Shown: one piece after another, positions 45,449 to 53,791 of the stretch
Numbering within the stretch: the first letter of the stretch is position 1
How the letters are laid out: each line of letters opens with the position of its first letter
Source of the DNA: Clostridia bacterium
GTDB lineage: Bacteria > Bacillota > Clostridia > Lachnospirales > Lachnospiraceae
Assembly: GCA_026000945.1 (NCBI GenBank)
Contig: BNZI01000002.1
Location: 81,504 to 145,503 of the forward strand
Direction of reading: 5' to 3'
Length of the DNA: 64,000 nucleotides
Made by a program: the position numbers and the translations under genes
The notes under the pieces: model-generated
The model's input: only the letters and a program-made list of their open reading frames with translations
Databases searched by the model: none
Told to the model about the DNA's origin: nothing

Positions 45449-47554
45449 TCATGGTTCCGCCAAATCATTACTTTCTAGAGGCACAGAATCTGGCAAATTC
45501 ATCTTTTCTTCTTGTATCTGAATCACTTCTGTTTCAGATACACTTTCTTCCAAAGCAGTTCCAGTAGGGTTTTCGCCTACTACTTCAACACCGTCTGTAA
45601 TAAGCGTTTCTGGAGCAGTTTCAGGCGGTGCTTCTGTCGGCGGCATAAAAGCAGGATTAGGGAAAATATTCACGTAAGGTAGAAGTTCTTCCATAATGGC
45701 ATGAAAAATATCCGTAGCATAGGCACTGTTTGCCTGCGGTTCGATGTGCGGTTGATCTACAATGACATAAAGCAAAATTTGCGGATTATCGTAAGGAACA
45801 AAGCCACAAAAAGACATCAAATAATTTTTATCCGCTCGAGGTAATTTTTCCGCTGTACCAGTTTTTCCAGCAATTTGATATCCATCAATGTGAGCATGAG
45901 AGCCTGTCCCTTTTTCGACTGTTTGAAATAAGGCAGATTTAATAAACTCGGCAGTAGAATGACTGATGGTTTCTTTCACTAAATTGGGTTCTATATTTTG
46001 TATGATACTTCCATCTGTATCTAGAATTTTTTTCACAACATGAGGCTCATAATAAGAACCCCCATTGATGATCGAAGCATATGCCGATATCAATTGAATC
46101 ATGGAAACTGTGTAATTTTGCCCAAAAGAATTAGTAGCTAAATCTACAGGATTCATTTCCTGTGCAGAATGAAAAACACCTTTGCTTTCTCCAGATAAAT
46201 CAATTTGGGTGTAATCTCCAAATCCGAAATTTTTCAGATAACGCAAAAAAGTATCGCTACCGATTCTAGCACCGATTTGCATTAAAGCATCGTTACAAGA
46301 ATAAGCCAAGCTTTGAACTAAGTTGAGTTTTCCATGACCATGTATATTGACGCATTTGATTTTCCATGAGCCAATTTGTTCGAAACCGTCACAAATAAAT
46401 TCATCATCTAAAGAAAGTATACCTTCTTCCAAGGCGGCTGCTATGGTGAAAATTTTTACGGTAGAACCCGGCTCATAGGCATCACTGATACAGAAATTTT
46501 TCCACATTTGATAACGTAGTTCTGTTTTTTCTTCTTCAGTTAATGTTGCTTCTATTTGTTCATTTACCATAGGTCTAAGATTAAAGGGATCGTTTAAATC
46601 ATAAGTCAAATCACTAGTCATACCCAAGATTTCCCCATTTTTAGGATTCATCGCAATGGCAGAAACCCGATTTGCTCCTGGTGAAGAAGCAAATTTTTTT
46701 ACATGTTTTTCTAAAATTTTTTGAATATTTACATCAATAGTAGAAACAAGAGTATGACCATTTTCTGGAGGTTTAGTAATACGTTCTACTAGCCCATCTT
46801 GATTTAAGAAACCATATTCCCTACCGTTTAAACCAATAAGCGCAGAATCATATTGCTGTTCTAGCCCTCCCCAGATAGCTTCTTTTCCCTCTTTGTTGGA
46901 AAAACCAATCAGTTGACTTGCTAAATCATTATTTGGATATTGTCTTTGATAGATTGTTTCAAACCAAAGTCCATGAATTTGCTGTAAACCGTTTTCTGCG
47001 TTTTTTTGATACTCCTTATTTTTTTCTTTCACGAAGTCATCAAAGCCTTCTTTTATTTCGTGGCTAATTTTTCTTGTTCGTTCGGGTCTTTCATAAGAGC
47101 TATTTGATTTTTCTTGAAATAAATGATCCAACTCTTCTTGAGAAAATTCAAAATATTCAATGAGTGCTTGTTTTGTTGCTTGTTCATAACGTTCAGGCTT
47201 GGATAAAATAACTTTGATATCAATGACCAAATGATAAGCACGCTCACTAGTTGCCAAAACTGTACCATTGCGATCTACAATATCACCCCTACGGAAAGGT
47301 ATATCTATACTGTCATAATTTTGTTGTGTAATCACAGTTTGAGAATATTCTTTACCTTTGGCAAATACAATTTGAGCGAGAGTTCCATTTAAATAAATGA
47401 GAAAAAGTAAAACCAGGACAAAAACACCAATTAACTTTTTTTTCATATAAAGAAAAATTACTTTCTTTTTTTGTTTTTTGCTTTTTTTATTTTTCTTTTC
47501 TTTTTGACTGGATTTATTCGCTAGGAATTGGCTCATGTTGACGAACATACTCAC
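45449..47554 (-). CDS. Penicillin-binding protein, FtsI/SpoVD-type transpeptidase
   Basis: The product cross-links septal or spore-wall peptidoglycan. A short, very Lys-rich cytoplasmic segment (about 14-40) and one membrane helix (about 40-58) come first. A dimerisation domain follows (IDIPFRRGDIVDRNGTVLA). The transpeptidase domain has the SxxK at EPGSTVKIF (Ser about 364), SxN at YSCNDAL and KTGT (about 563). No PASTA domain is present; a Pro/Glu/Thr-rich tail ends the chain. Start alternatives are the GTG at 47554 and the ATGs at 47548 and 47536; all overlap the preceding ftsL-like gene. As the fourth gene of the mraZ cluster it is probably the septal enzyme. Confidence 0.93.
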   Translation of the reverse strand: MSMFVNMSQFLANKSSQKEKKNKKSKKQKKKVIFLYMKKKLIGVFVLVLLFLIYLNGTLAQIVFAKGKEYSQTVITQQNYDSIDIPFRRGDIVDRNGTVLATSERAYHLVIDIKVILSKPERYEQATKQALIEYFEFSQEELDHLFQEKSNSSYERPERTRKISHEIKEGFDDFVKEKNKEYQKNAENGLQQIHGLWFETIYQRQYPNNDLASQLIGFSNKEGKEAIWGGLEQQYDSALIGLNGREYGFLNQDGLVERITKPPENGHTLVSTIDVNIQKILEKHVKKFASSPGANRVSAIAMNPKNGEILGMTSDLTYDLNDPFNLRPMVNEQIEATLTEEEKTELRYQMWKNFCISDAYEPGSTVKIFTIAAALEEGILSLDDEFICDGFEQIGSWKIKCVNIHGHGKLNLVQSLAYSCNDALMQIGARIGSDTFLRYLKNFGFGDYTQIDLSGESKGVFHSAQEMNPVDLATNSFGQNYTVSMIQLISAYASIINGGSYYEPHVVKKILDTDGSIIQNIEPNLVKETISHSTAEFIKSALFQTVEKGTGSHAHIDGYQIAGKTGTAEKLPRADKNYLMSFCGFVPYDNPQILLYVIVDQPHIEPQANSAYATDIFHAIMEELLPYVNIFPNPAFMPPTEAPPETAPETLITDGVEVVGENPTGTALEESVSETEVIQIQEEKMNLPDSVPLESNDLAEP

Positions 47555-47969
47555 TTTCTAAATTTTGATAAAAAATAATTTGCTCTGCATTAGCAGGAAC
47601 CATTTGTAATTCTTCTCTAGCAATTTTTTCAATTTGTTCTAAATCTAGATAGTTATCCAAACCAGCAGCATTAAAATCATTCTCAATTTTTAATTGCGAT
47701 AATTCTTTTTCCATACCTTCAATTTGATTAATTTGATAAATTAGTGAAGATTTCACGTGTACGAGCTGTAAAGAACAAATACCAAAAGCACAGGTAGCCA
47801 AAGATAAGGCCACCACATAAGGTAGATTAATCTGCCCATGTTTGTGTCTATTTTCTTTGGTCTTACGACTAACTCTCTTTGGTTTTACTTTTGGACGACG
47901 AATTGGAACTTCCGGTGTTCTGATCGGGTCTAAATTTCTTGCTTGATTACCATAAATATATTTGGCCAT
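47514..47969 (-). CDS. ftsL: FtsL-like cell division protein
   Basis: The 151-residue bitopic membrane protein has a basic cytoplasmic N-terminus (about 1-45, with KPKRVSRKTKENRHKHG), one membrane helix (about 47-70) and a coiled coil outside (about 72-135). That is the FtsL/DivIC layout. It lies between rsmH and the transpeptidase gene, exactly where ftsL sits in the conserved division and cell wall cluster. Sequence conservation in the family is low, so location and topology carry the assignment. It overlaps the pbp gene by about 40 bases. Confidence 0.8.
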   Translation of the reverse strand: MAKYIYGNQARNLDPIRTPEVPIRRPKVKPKRVSRKTKENRHKHGQINLPYVVALSLATCAFGICSLQLVHVKSSLIYQINQIEGMEKELSQLKIENDFNAAGLDNYLDLEQIEKIAREELQMVPANAEQIIFYQNLESEYVRQHEPIPSE

Positions 47970-47982
47970 AATAACTCTCCCT

Positions 47983-48918
47983 TTAGATTCTTTGCAGGAT
48001 TCTTAATTTTGCGCTCTTCGCTCTCTTATTTTTCTTTAGCTCTTCCCCTGATGGGCAAATTGGCTTTTTGCTGATTATTTTTCCTTTTGCTTTTCGATTG
48101 CATTGACAAACAGGAAAGTCGGGTGGACAAATACAAGGATTTTCCTGGTTTTGAAAATGTTTTTTGACAATACGATCTTCTAAAGAGTGAAAGGTAATCA
48201 CACATAATCTCCCGCCGATGTTTAAATGATCTACCATTAACGGTAAAGCTGCTTCCAAAACAGTTAGCTCTTGGTTTAAGGCTATCCGTAAAGCTTGAAA
48301 CACCCGTTTAGCAGGATGTCCTCTGCCTTTTTGTTTCGCCTTGGGAATAGCTTGTTCAATTACGGCGGCTAGTTCTGTTGTTCGATGGAATGGTTTGTTT
48401 TCCCTATATCTTACAATATGTTTGGCAATATTCCTTGCAAAAGGTTCTTCACCATATTCTCTAAATATTGTAGATAATTTTTCCATACTAAGAGTATTGA
48501 CTAAATCTTCTGCCGTTAATTCACTTCTTTGATCCATGCGCATATCTAAAGGTGCATCTTTGCGGTAAGTAAATCCTCTTTCTTCTTGATCTATTTGATA
48601 AGAAGACACTCCTAAATCCAACAGAATGCCATCCAACAAAGGAATTTGCAAATCATCTAAAACTTGTAAAAAATATTGATAATTTTCCCGTACAAAAATT
48701 GTTTGTGGCAAAAAATCCACTAAATTCTTTTTTGCTGCTTTTATGGCATCTTCATCTTGGTCTAAGGCAATGAGTTTACCTTGCGGGTTTAACTTAGACA
48801 AAATCGCCTTGGCATGTCCCCCGCCTCCCACCGTTCCATCTAAATAAATCCCAGTAGGTTTAATCCGCAAAGCTTCTATACTTTCCCTCAACAAAACAGA
48901 TTCATGTTTAAATTCCAT
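47983..48918 (-). CDS. rsmH: 16S rRNA (cytosine1402-N4)-methyltransferase
   Basis: The start at 48918 overlaps the mraZ stop by one base (TGATG), and the 311-residue product then begins [17 protein letters not shown]. The SAM-binding motif [13 protein letters not shown] is clear, along with [20 protein letters not shown] and the C-terminal [16 protein letters not shown] Cys cluster ([18 protein letters not shown]) is present near 270-290. It modifies C1402 of 16S rRNA together with RsmI. Confidence 0.97.
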   Translation of the reverse strand: MEFKHESVLLRESIEALRIKPTGIYLDGTVGGGGHAKAILSKLNPQGKLIALDQDEDAIKAAKKNLVDFLPQTIFVRENYQYFLQVLDDLQIPLLDGILLDLGVSSYQIDQEERGFTYRKDAPLDMRMDQRSELTAEDLVNTLSMEKLSTIFREYGEEPFARNIAKHIVRYRENKPFHRTTELAAVIEQAIPKAKQKGRGHPAKRVFQALRIALNQELTVLEAALPLMVDHLNIGGRLCVITFHSLEDRIVKKHFQNQENPCICPPDFPVCQCNRKAKGKIISKKPICPSGEELKKNKRAKSAKLRILQRI

Positions 48919-49349
48919 CAAATCCCTAGACCTTCCATACTTTCCGCAATATCTTGCATATCTTTGTATTGGTTTGTTTCCTGCCAAGCTGATCTATTCC
49001 AAATCTCCCCTCTTTTGCCTACGCCGACTAAAACAACTTCTTTTTCTAAGCAGGCAAAATCCCTTAGTGTAGGGGGAATCAAAACTCTCCCTTGTTTATC
49101 TAATTCGCATATACTCGCTCCTGCCAGAAAAAAACGCATAAATTTTCTTGCGTCTGAATTCGTGAGCGGAAGTGTTTGTAATTTTTCGTCAAACTTGTCC
49201 CATTCTTGTTCAGAATATAAAAATAAACAACCATCTAAACCTTTAGTTAAAATAAATTTTTCACCTAGTACTTCACGAAACTTAGAGGGAATAATTAACC
49301 TACCTTTAGAGTCCATAATATGTACATATTCTCCTAGCATCGTCAACAT
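48918..49349 (-). CDS. mraZ: Division/cell wall cluster transcriptional repressor MraZ
   Basis: The start at 49349 is preceded by AAGGAGAAC and leaves the four operator repeats outside the gene. The 143-residue product opens [26 protein letters not shown] and contains a second SpoVT/AbrB-like half with [18 protein letters not shown]. MraZ binds direct repeats upstream of its own gene and represses the cluster. The stop overlaps rsmH. Confidence 0.96.
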   Translation of the reverse strand: MLTMLGEYVHIMDSKGRLIIPSKFREVLGEKFILTKGLDGCLFLYSEQEWDKFDEKLQTLPLTNSDARKFMRFFLAGASICELDKQGRVLIPPTLRDFACLEKEVVLVGVGKRGEIWNRSAWQETNQYKDMQDIAESMEGLGI

Positions 49350-49374
49350 GAAGTTCTCCTTGTTTCTTTGGTAA

Positions 49375-49410
49375 ACCACTTTGCACCATTTATTACCACT
49401 TGCTACCACT
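49375..49410 (-). promoter_or_regulatory. MraZ operator: four phased boxes
   Basis: ACCACT, ACCATT, ACCACT and ACCACT lie at 49375, 49385, 49395 and 49405, exactly 10 bases apart. On the mraZ strand this reads AGTGGT-N4 three times and AATGGT once. MraZ boxes in other Firmicutes and mollicutes are three or four AAAGTG(G/T)-type repeats with 10-base spacing directly upstream of mraZ, so this fits well. Confidence 0.8.
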
Positions 49411-49753
49411 TGCTTTATTGTAAATGATGGTTAGGAAATATTCAAGCTTAATTTACTCTTCTTTATTTATATTTATTTTTAACATAAATAAATTATAATT
49501 AATTAAGTTATTTAAGTTATTTTCATGAATTATTTATAAATTAAATACTTATTTTTTATTTCTTATTCGATCAGATATTTTTCTCTTATTGAGAAAATTT
49601 GTAAAGTAAATATCTATCCAAACAAAAGGTATTGAACCCTATAAATTTTTGTGCTATCCTTACTTTGGAAATCCTTCAGAAGTCTGCATCCTATTTTAGT
49701 ATGTAGATCTGTTGGTGATTAAATTCCACAAAGAGAAAGGGAATAATAGAAAA

Positions 49754-50932
49754 ATGAAAGTTTCCGAACATGTTAGTTTTATTGGTTCACAAAATCCTTG
49801 TTTACGTGTTTTTGACATTATTATGACTACAGACTATGGAACAAGTTATAACAGCTATTTGGTTCAGGGAAAAGAAACTGTAATTGTAGATTGTGTCCAT
49901 GAAGATTTTTCTGAAAATTTTATTGAACAAATTAGCCAAATAACCGATATTAAAAATATCCGTTATTTTATTGCAAATCATACTGAACCAGATCATTCGG
50001 GTAGTTTACAAAAATTGTTGTCTTTAAATCCTAATATAGAAGTTTTAGGAAGTACTAGTGCTATCCGTAATCTAAAACAAATTACCAATCAAGAATTTAC
50101 AAAACGTATTGTACAAACAGGTGATCAATTAGATTTAGGAGATGGTGTGGTTTTAGATTTTATCATTTCCCCAAATTTACATTGGCCAGATACGATGTTT
50201 ACTTATTTAAAGGCAGATAAAGTTTTATTTACTTGTGATTTTTTTGGAAGTCATTTTTGCGAACCGATGGTTTTTGACTCCTTAGTCAAAAATAAGGAAA
50301 TCCATATTCAAGAAACGCAAAAGTATTATGATGCCATTTTTGGACCTTTTCCCTCCTATGTACGGGCAGGTTTAGACAGAGTCAGAGATTTAGATGTAGA
50401 AACTATTGCAACTAGCCACGGACCAGTACTACAAAACAGTATACAGAGAATTTTCTCTTTATATGAAGAATGGTCTAAAGAAAAAGATCCAGACGAAGAG
50501 ATTCCGATTTTCTATGTGAGTGCTTACGGTTATACGAAAAAAATGGCAGAATCTTTTGTGGAAGTGTTTAAAGGATTAGACATTCCTGCTAAATCTTATG
50601 ATATGCTAGAACATCCGATGGAAGAGATGGCAGAAATTTTAAATCGTTCTAAAGCAGTACTTTTTGGTTCACCTACAATTAATCGTGATGCCTTAAAGCC
50701 GATTTGGGATTTAATTTCTTGTACTGATGTGATTAACATCAATCATAAACCCGCTTTGGTATTCGGTTCTTATGGATGGAGCGGAGAAGCCTGCGAATTA
50801 CTAGGAAAACGTTTAAAAGATATCCATTACCGTGTACATCCCACTTCTATTCGTGCGATCTTTAATCCAAACGAAGAAGAATATCAAAAAATCAAAGTAG
50901 CAGCCGAAGAATTTGCCCAACAAATTCAATAG
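49754..50932 (+). CDS. Flavodiiron protein (FprA type A)
   Basis: The 392-residue enzyme reduces oxygen or nitric oxide in anaerobes. The N-terminal metallo-beta-lactamase fold has NHTEPDHSG for the di-iron site, and further ligands in TCDFFGSH and TSHGPVLQ. The C-terminal flavodoxin domain (about 250-392) has FYVSAYGYTKKMAESF for FMN and SPTINRDAL. The start is the ATG with AAAGGGAATAAT. It is followed at ten bases by a small GNAT gene, with which it may be cotranscribed. Confidence 0.93.
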   Translation: MKVSEHVSFIGSQNPCLRVFDIIMTTDYGTSYNSYLVQGKETVIVDCVHEDFSENFIEQISQITDIKNIRYFIANHTEPDHSGSLQKLLSLNPNIEVLGSTSAIRNLKQITNQEFTKRIVQTGDQLDLGDGVVLDFIISPNLHWPDTMFTYLKADKVLFTCDFFGSHFCEPMVFDSLVKNKEIHIQETQKYYDAIFGPFPSYVRAGLDRVRDLDVETIATSHGPVLQNSIQRIFSLYEEWSKEKDPDEEIPIFYVSAYGYTKKMAESFVEVFKGLDIPAKSYDMLEHPMEEMAEILNRSKAVLFGSPTINRDALKPIWDLISCTDVININHKPALVFGSYGWSGEACELLGKRLKDIHYRVHPTSIRAIFNPNEEEYQKIKVAAEEFAQQIQ

Positions 50933-50942
50933 GAGAATAAAA

Positions 50943-51215
50943 ATGAATTTCCAATATGAATCAAATCGTGTTTTTTTAAGCGAAAACGAGCAGGTCATTG
51001 CACAAGTTGATTTTTCTTTTGTAGACGAAAACACAGTAAATATCCACCGTACTTTTGTGTCCGAGCAGTTACGAGGACAAGGCGTAGCTTCCGCCATCGT
51101 GGAAGCTACGGTGAACTATCTAAAAGAAAAAAATTTAAAGATCATTTGTGATTGCCCATATGTAAAAAAATGGTTTACTAAGCACGATGAGTATCATCAA
51201 TGGATAAAAAAATAA
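50943..51215 (+). CDS. Small GNAT-like N-acetyltransferase (YjdJ type)
   Basis: The 90-residue protein is of the short GNAT family (YjdJ/YidJ-like). VDFSFVDENTVNIHRTFVSEQLRGQGVASAIVEATVNYLKE holds the RGQGVA motif for the acetyl-CoA pyrophosphate, and the family's end block CPYVKKWFTKHDEY follows. AGGAGAATAAAA precedes the ATG. It lies ten bases after the flavodiiron gene; the two are probably one transcript ended by the perfect 20-bp stem at 51214. Acetyl acceptor is unknown. Confidence 0.88.
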   Translation: MNFQYESNRVFLSENEQVIAQVDFSFVDENTVNIHRTFVSEQLRGQGVASAIVEATVNYLKEKNLKIICDCPYVKKWFTKHDEYHQWIKK

Positions 51216-51272
51216 CTTAAATTAAAAAAACATTTTCTTTAAATTAAAGGGGATGTTTTTTTAATTTAAGTT
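51214..51272 (+). terminator. Terminator after the flavodiiron/GNAT pair
   Basis: A perfect 20-bp stem (51214-51233 with 51253-51272), A/T-rich, followed by GCTTTTTT. It begins at the last codon of the GNAT gene. Confidence 0.8.
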
Positions 51273-51513
51273 GCTTTTTTATTTTAGATAAGTTATAATT
51301 ATTTTATAAATGATTATATTTTTTTATTATCGTCAGGAAAAAGAAAAGAATTATCTAAAATGTAAGGAGAATGTATGATGTTATCTTTTTTTCTCGTTTC
51401 TTTAAAAGCTTTATTAAAACTTTTATTTTAAATCTGCTTTTCTCTTTATTTTCTATTGCACCTCAAAAATCCCTTTTGCATATCTTAAAGCAAGAAATCT
51501 TGGGAGAATTCCT

Positions 51514-53265
51514 ATGCCTCAAAATCCCAATACCCCAACAGAAATGGGGTATCCGAAAGATCAACTAGAAAAATGTATGGAGAGGGTGTATTCCAATGAT
51601 TATGCAGATTTTACATTTCGCTTTAACACTCAAGAATCTTGGTTTCCGAAGGATATTTCGGACTATTGTATTCAAATTGTAAATTCAGACTATGGCATTT
51701 TACATATTAACAGCAGTCTAATTCCTCCGATTAGCTCCGTTACTTACGGATATGATGCAATCCCTGTTTTATACACTTTATTAGATACGACAAGTATGGA
51801 TGATGCGGGTATTACCAGCGTAATCAACCAGCCTTATCTAAATCTAGCTGGTGAAGGTATAATCATTGGCTTTGTTGATACCGGTATAGATTATCAAAAT
51901 CCTATTTTCCGTAAAGAAGATGGAAGTAGCAAAATCGTGGCCATTTGGGATCAATCACTGGCTGATGGAGTAAAACCTTTTGATTTAGCCTATGGAAGCG
52001 AATTTACCAAAAAAGATATTGAGGCAGCCTTAAAGGCTCAAGACCCTTTAAGTATCGTACCGAGTAAAGATGAGAATGGGCATGGGACTTTTTTAGCCGG
52101 TATAGCTGCTGGCAGGCAAGACAGCGAGAACAGTTTTACGGGAGCTGCCCCTCAAGCAGAAATCGCTATGGTGAAACTCAAACCTGCCAAAGACTATTTA
52201 AGAAGCTTTTTTGAAATTCCTGATACAGCAGTTGCCTATCAGGTTACCGATATTTTACTAGGAGTCAGTTATTTGACCGACCTTGCAAGAAGTCTAAACA
52301 AACCTATGGTAATTTGTTTTAGTTTGGGCAGTAATGCTGGCGACCATACCAATCAAAATATATTGGAAAGATATCTTAATCAAGTAGGTTCTCATATTGG
52401 ATATTCTGTTGTCATTGCTGGAGGTAATGAAGGTTCACGTTCCCATCATTATTATGGACATATCACTGAACAAGGTCACAGTGAAGATGTGGAAGTGCGT
52501 GTGGGAAATGGCGAAAAAGGTTTTGTTATGGAATTATGGACAGAACCTTCTGAAATTTTTTCCGTCGGATTTGTTTCTCCTACAGGAGAATATATTGAAC
52601 CAATTACTCCAAAATTACGTAGGTCTGAAGTCGTCACCTTTGTTTTAGAAAATACAACAATCAATCTTTCCTCAGGTATGTTAAGTGTAGAATCAAGTGC
52701 TCCGGCAGTTCTCATGCGTTTCCACGACCCTACACCTGGTATTTGGCGTATACGTGTACAAAGTTTTATTACAACTACGGGAATTTACCATATTTGGCTT
52801 CCGATTACAGGTTTTATTAGCTCCGATACCGTATTTTTACGCCCTGATCCGGATACTACCCTAACTTCTCCCGCCTCTACGTCTAACGCACTTACTGTAG
52901 GTGCTTATGACCATATCAACAGCGGAATTTATATTTATTCCAGCAGGGGATTTACCCGTGACAATTTAGTCAAACCCGATATTGTCGCTCCTGGTGTCAA
53001 TGTTTACGGACCTGGCTTAAATAATACCTATACGACAATGAGTGGTTCAAGTGTAGCAGCTGCCCACGCCGCAGGCGCTGCTGCCAATTTACTCTCTTGG
53101 AGTATCGTCAGAGGATATGAACAAGGGATAGGCTCAAACAATATCAGGGCTTTTCTGATTCGTGGGGCAACAAAAACTGTAGGGATTACTTATCCCAGCA
53201 AAGAATGGGGTCTGGGTAAACTTAATCTTTTCCATGTATTTGAAACCTTGCGCTTATCTGTATAA
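51514..53265 (+). CDS. Subtilisin-like serine protease (S8, CspB/CspC-like)
   Basis: The 583-residue protease has an intact catalytic triad: Asp122 in IIGFVDTGIDY, His190 in ENGHGTFLAGI and Ser513 in MSGSSVAAAHAAGAAA. VIAGGNEG supplies the oxyanion block. There is a long insert between the middle and last parts (about 310-450). No signal peptide is visible, and the start (ATG at 51514 with GGGAGAATTCCT) gives a Pro/Asn-rich beginning. This is the layout of clostridial Csp-type subtilases, which act in spore germination by processing the cortex lytic enzyme SleC, or in other cytoplasmic roles. Confidence 0.88.
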   Translation: MPQNPNTPTEMGYPKDQLEKCMERVYSNDYADFTFRFNTQESWFPKDISDYCIQIVNSDYGILHINSSLIPPISSVTYGYDAIPVLYTLLDTTSMDDAGITSVINQPYLNLAGEGIIIGFVDTGIDYQNPIFRKEDGSSKIVAIWDQSLADGVKPFDLAYGSEFTKKDIEAALKAQDPLSIVPSKDENGHGTFLAGIAAGRQDSENSFTGAAPQAEIAMVKLKPAKDYLRSFFEIPDTAVAYQVTDILLGVSYLTDLARSLNKPMVICFSLGSNAGDHTNQNILERYLNQVGSHIGYSVVIAGGNEGSRSHHYYGHITEQGHSEDVEVRVGNGEKGFVMELWTEPSEIFSVGFVSPTGEYIEPITPKLRRSEVVTFVLENTTINLSSGMLSVESSAPAVLMRFHDPTPGIWRIRVQSFITTTGIYHIWLPITGFISSDTVFLRPDPDTTLTSPASTSNALTVGAYDHINSGIYIYSSRGFTRDNLVKPDIVAPGVNVYGPGLNNTYTTMSGSSVAAAHAAGAAANLLSWSIVRGYEQGIGSNNIRAFLIRGATKTVGITYPSKEWGLGKLNLFHVFETLRLSV

Positions 53266-53429
53266 AAAATAGGATGATTAGATCCATCTTTTTAGAACCC
53301 ATGGACATATGACATATGGACAAAGGAGAAAAATGTTGTAGATACGATCCATATCCTTAGACGAGGTAGAATATACCCTGATATTCTGCCAATTCGACAG
53401 ATTTCAATTCCTTCTAACAAAAATAATAG

Positions 53430-53458
53430 TTGACTTCTTAGTTTAAGACGTTTATAGT
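53430..53458 (+). promoter_or_regulatory. Sigma-A promoter of the ilv operon
   Basis: TTGACT at 53430-53435 and TATAGT at 53453-53458 are separated by exactly 17 bases. It lies about 335 bases upstream of ilvD, which leaves room for a regulatory leader. Confidence 0.75.
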
Positions 53459-53531
53459 TAATATTAACTGAAAATCCAGTGAAACGAAAGCGTTGAATGT
53501 ATAGTTTTTACGCATAAACTAAGAGGTTCCC

Positions 53532-53579
53532 ATGAAAATGTATCCTATTTATTTTGTCATTACAATTTTATTATGCTAG
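53532..53579 (+). CDS. Ilv leader peptide
   Basis: A 15-codon frame, ATG to TAG, encodes MKMYPIYFVITILLC. Six of the last eight residues before the terminal Cys are branched-chain amino acids or separated by one residue (V-I-T-I-L-L, with another Ile earlier). AAGAGG lies six bases ahead as a ribosome binding site. This is the composition expected for an attenuator sensing charged tRNA(Ile/Val/Leu). It is too short to be a catalytic protein. Confidence 0.7.
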   Translation: MKMYPIYFVITILLC

Positions 53580-53705
53580 CAGGACTTTGAATATGTGCTG
53601 ATATCCAGCCCTTCCGAGTCCTGTTTAGGTTATGTAAATGGGATTCTCTTGAAGCATCCCATTTTGTTTTTTGCAAATTTGGGGTGCTTTTTGTTTCATT
53701 TTTTT
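53579..53705 (+). promoter_or_regulatory. Ilv operon transcription attenuator
   Basis: Hairpin 1 pairs CAGGACT (about 53579-53585) with AGTCCTG (53617-53623), starting at the leader stop codon. A second pairing AAATGGGAT/ATCCCATTT uses 53636-53664. The right arm of that pairing also fits AGCATCCCA at 53653-53661 against TGGGGTGCT at 53680-53688, which is followed by TTTTGTTT and a longer T-rich run. The two pairings exclude each other: antiterminator against terminator. No T-box (GGUACCGCG) was found. Confidence 0.65.
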
Positions 53706-53791
53706 TGGATGCAACTCCATTGGTCAAAGGACTTGCGTTCCGTTTTTTAGAACAAAATTCAGTTAATCATTAAACAAAAAGAGGTTGATCT

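Noticed and set aside
51371-51568. Small plus-strand frame overlapping the subtilase start
   Set aside because: It overlaps the protease gene and has no family match. It could be a leader peptide, but nothing supports it beyond a possible GGAG.
53430-53791. T-box riboswitch ahead of ilvD
   Set aside because: The conserved GGUACCGCG-type motif is absent; leader peptide and alternative hairpins explain the region better.
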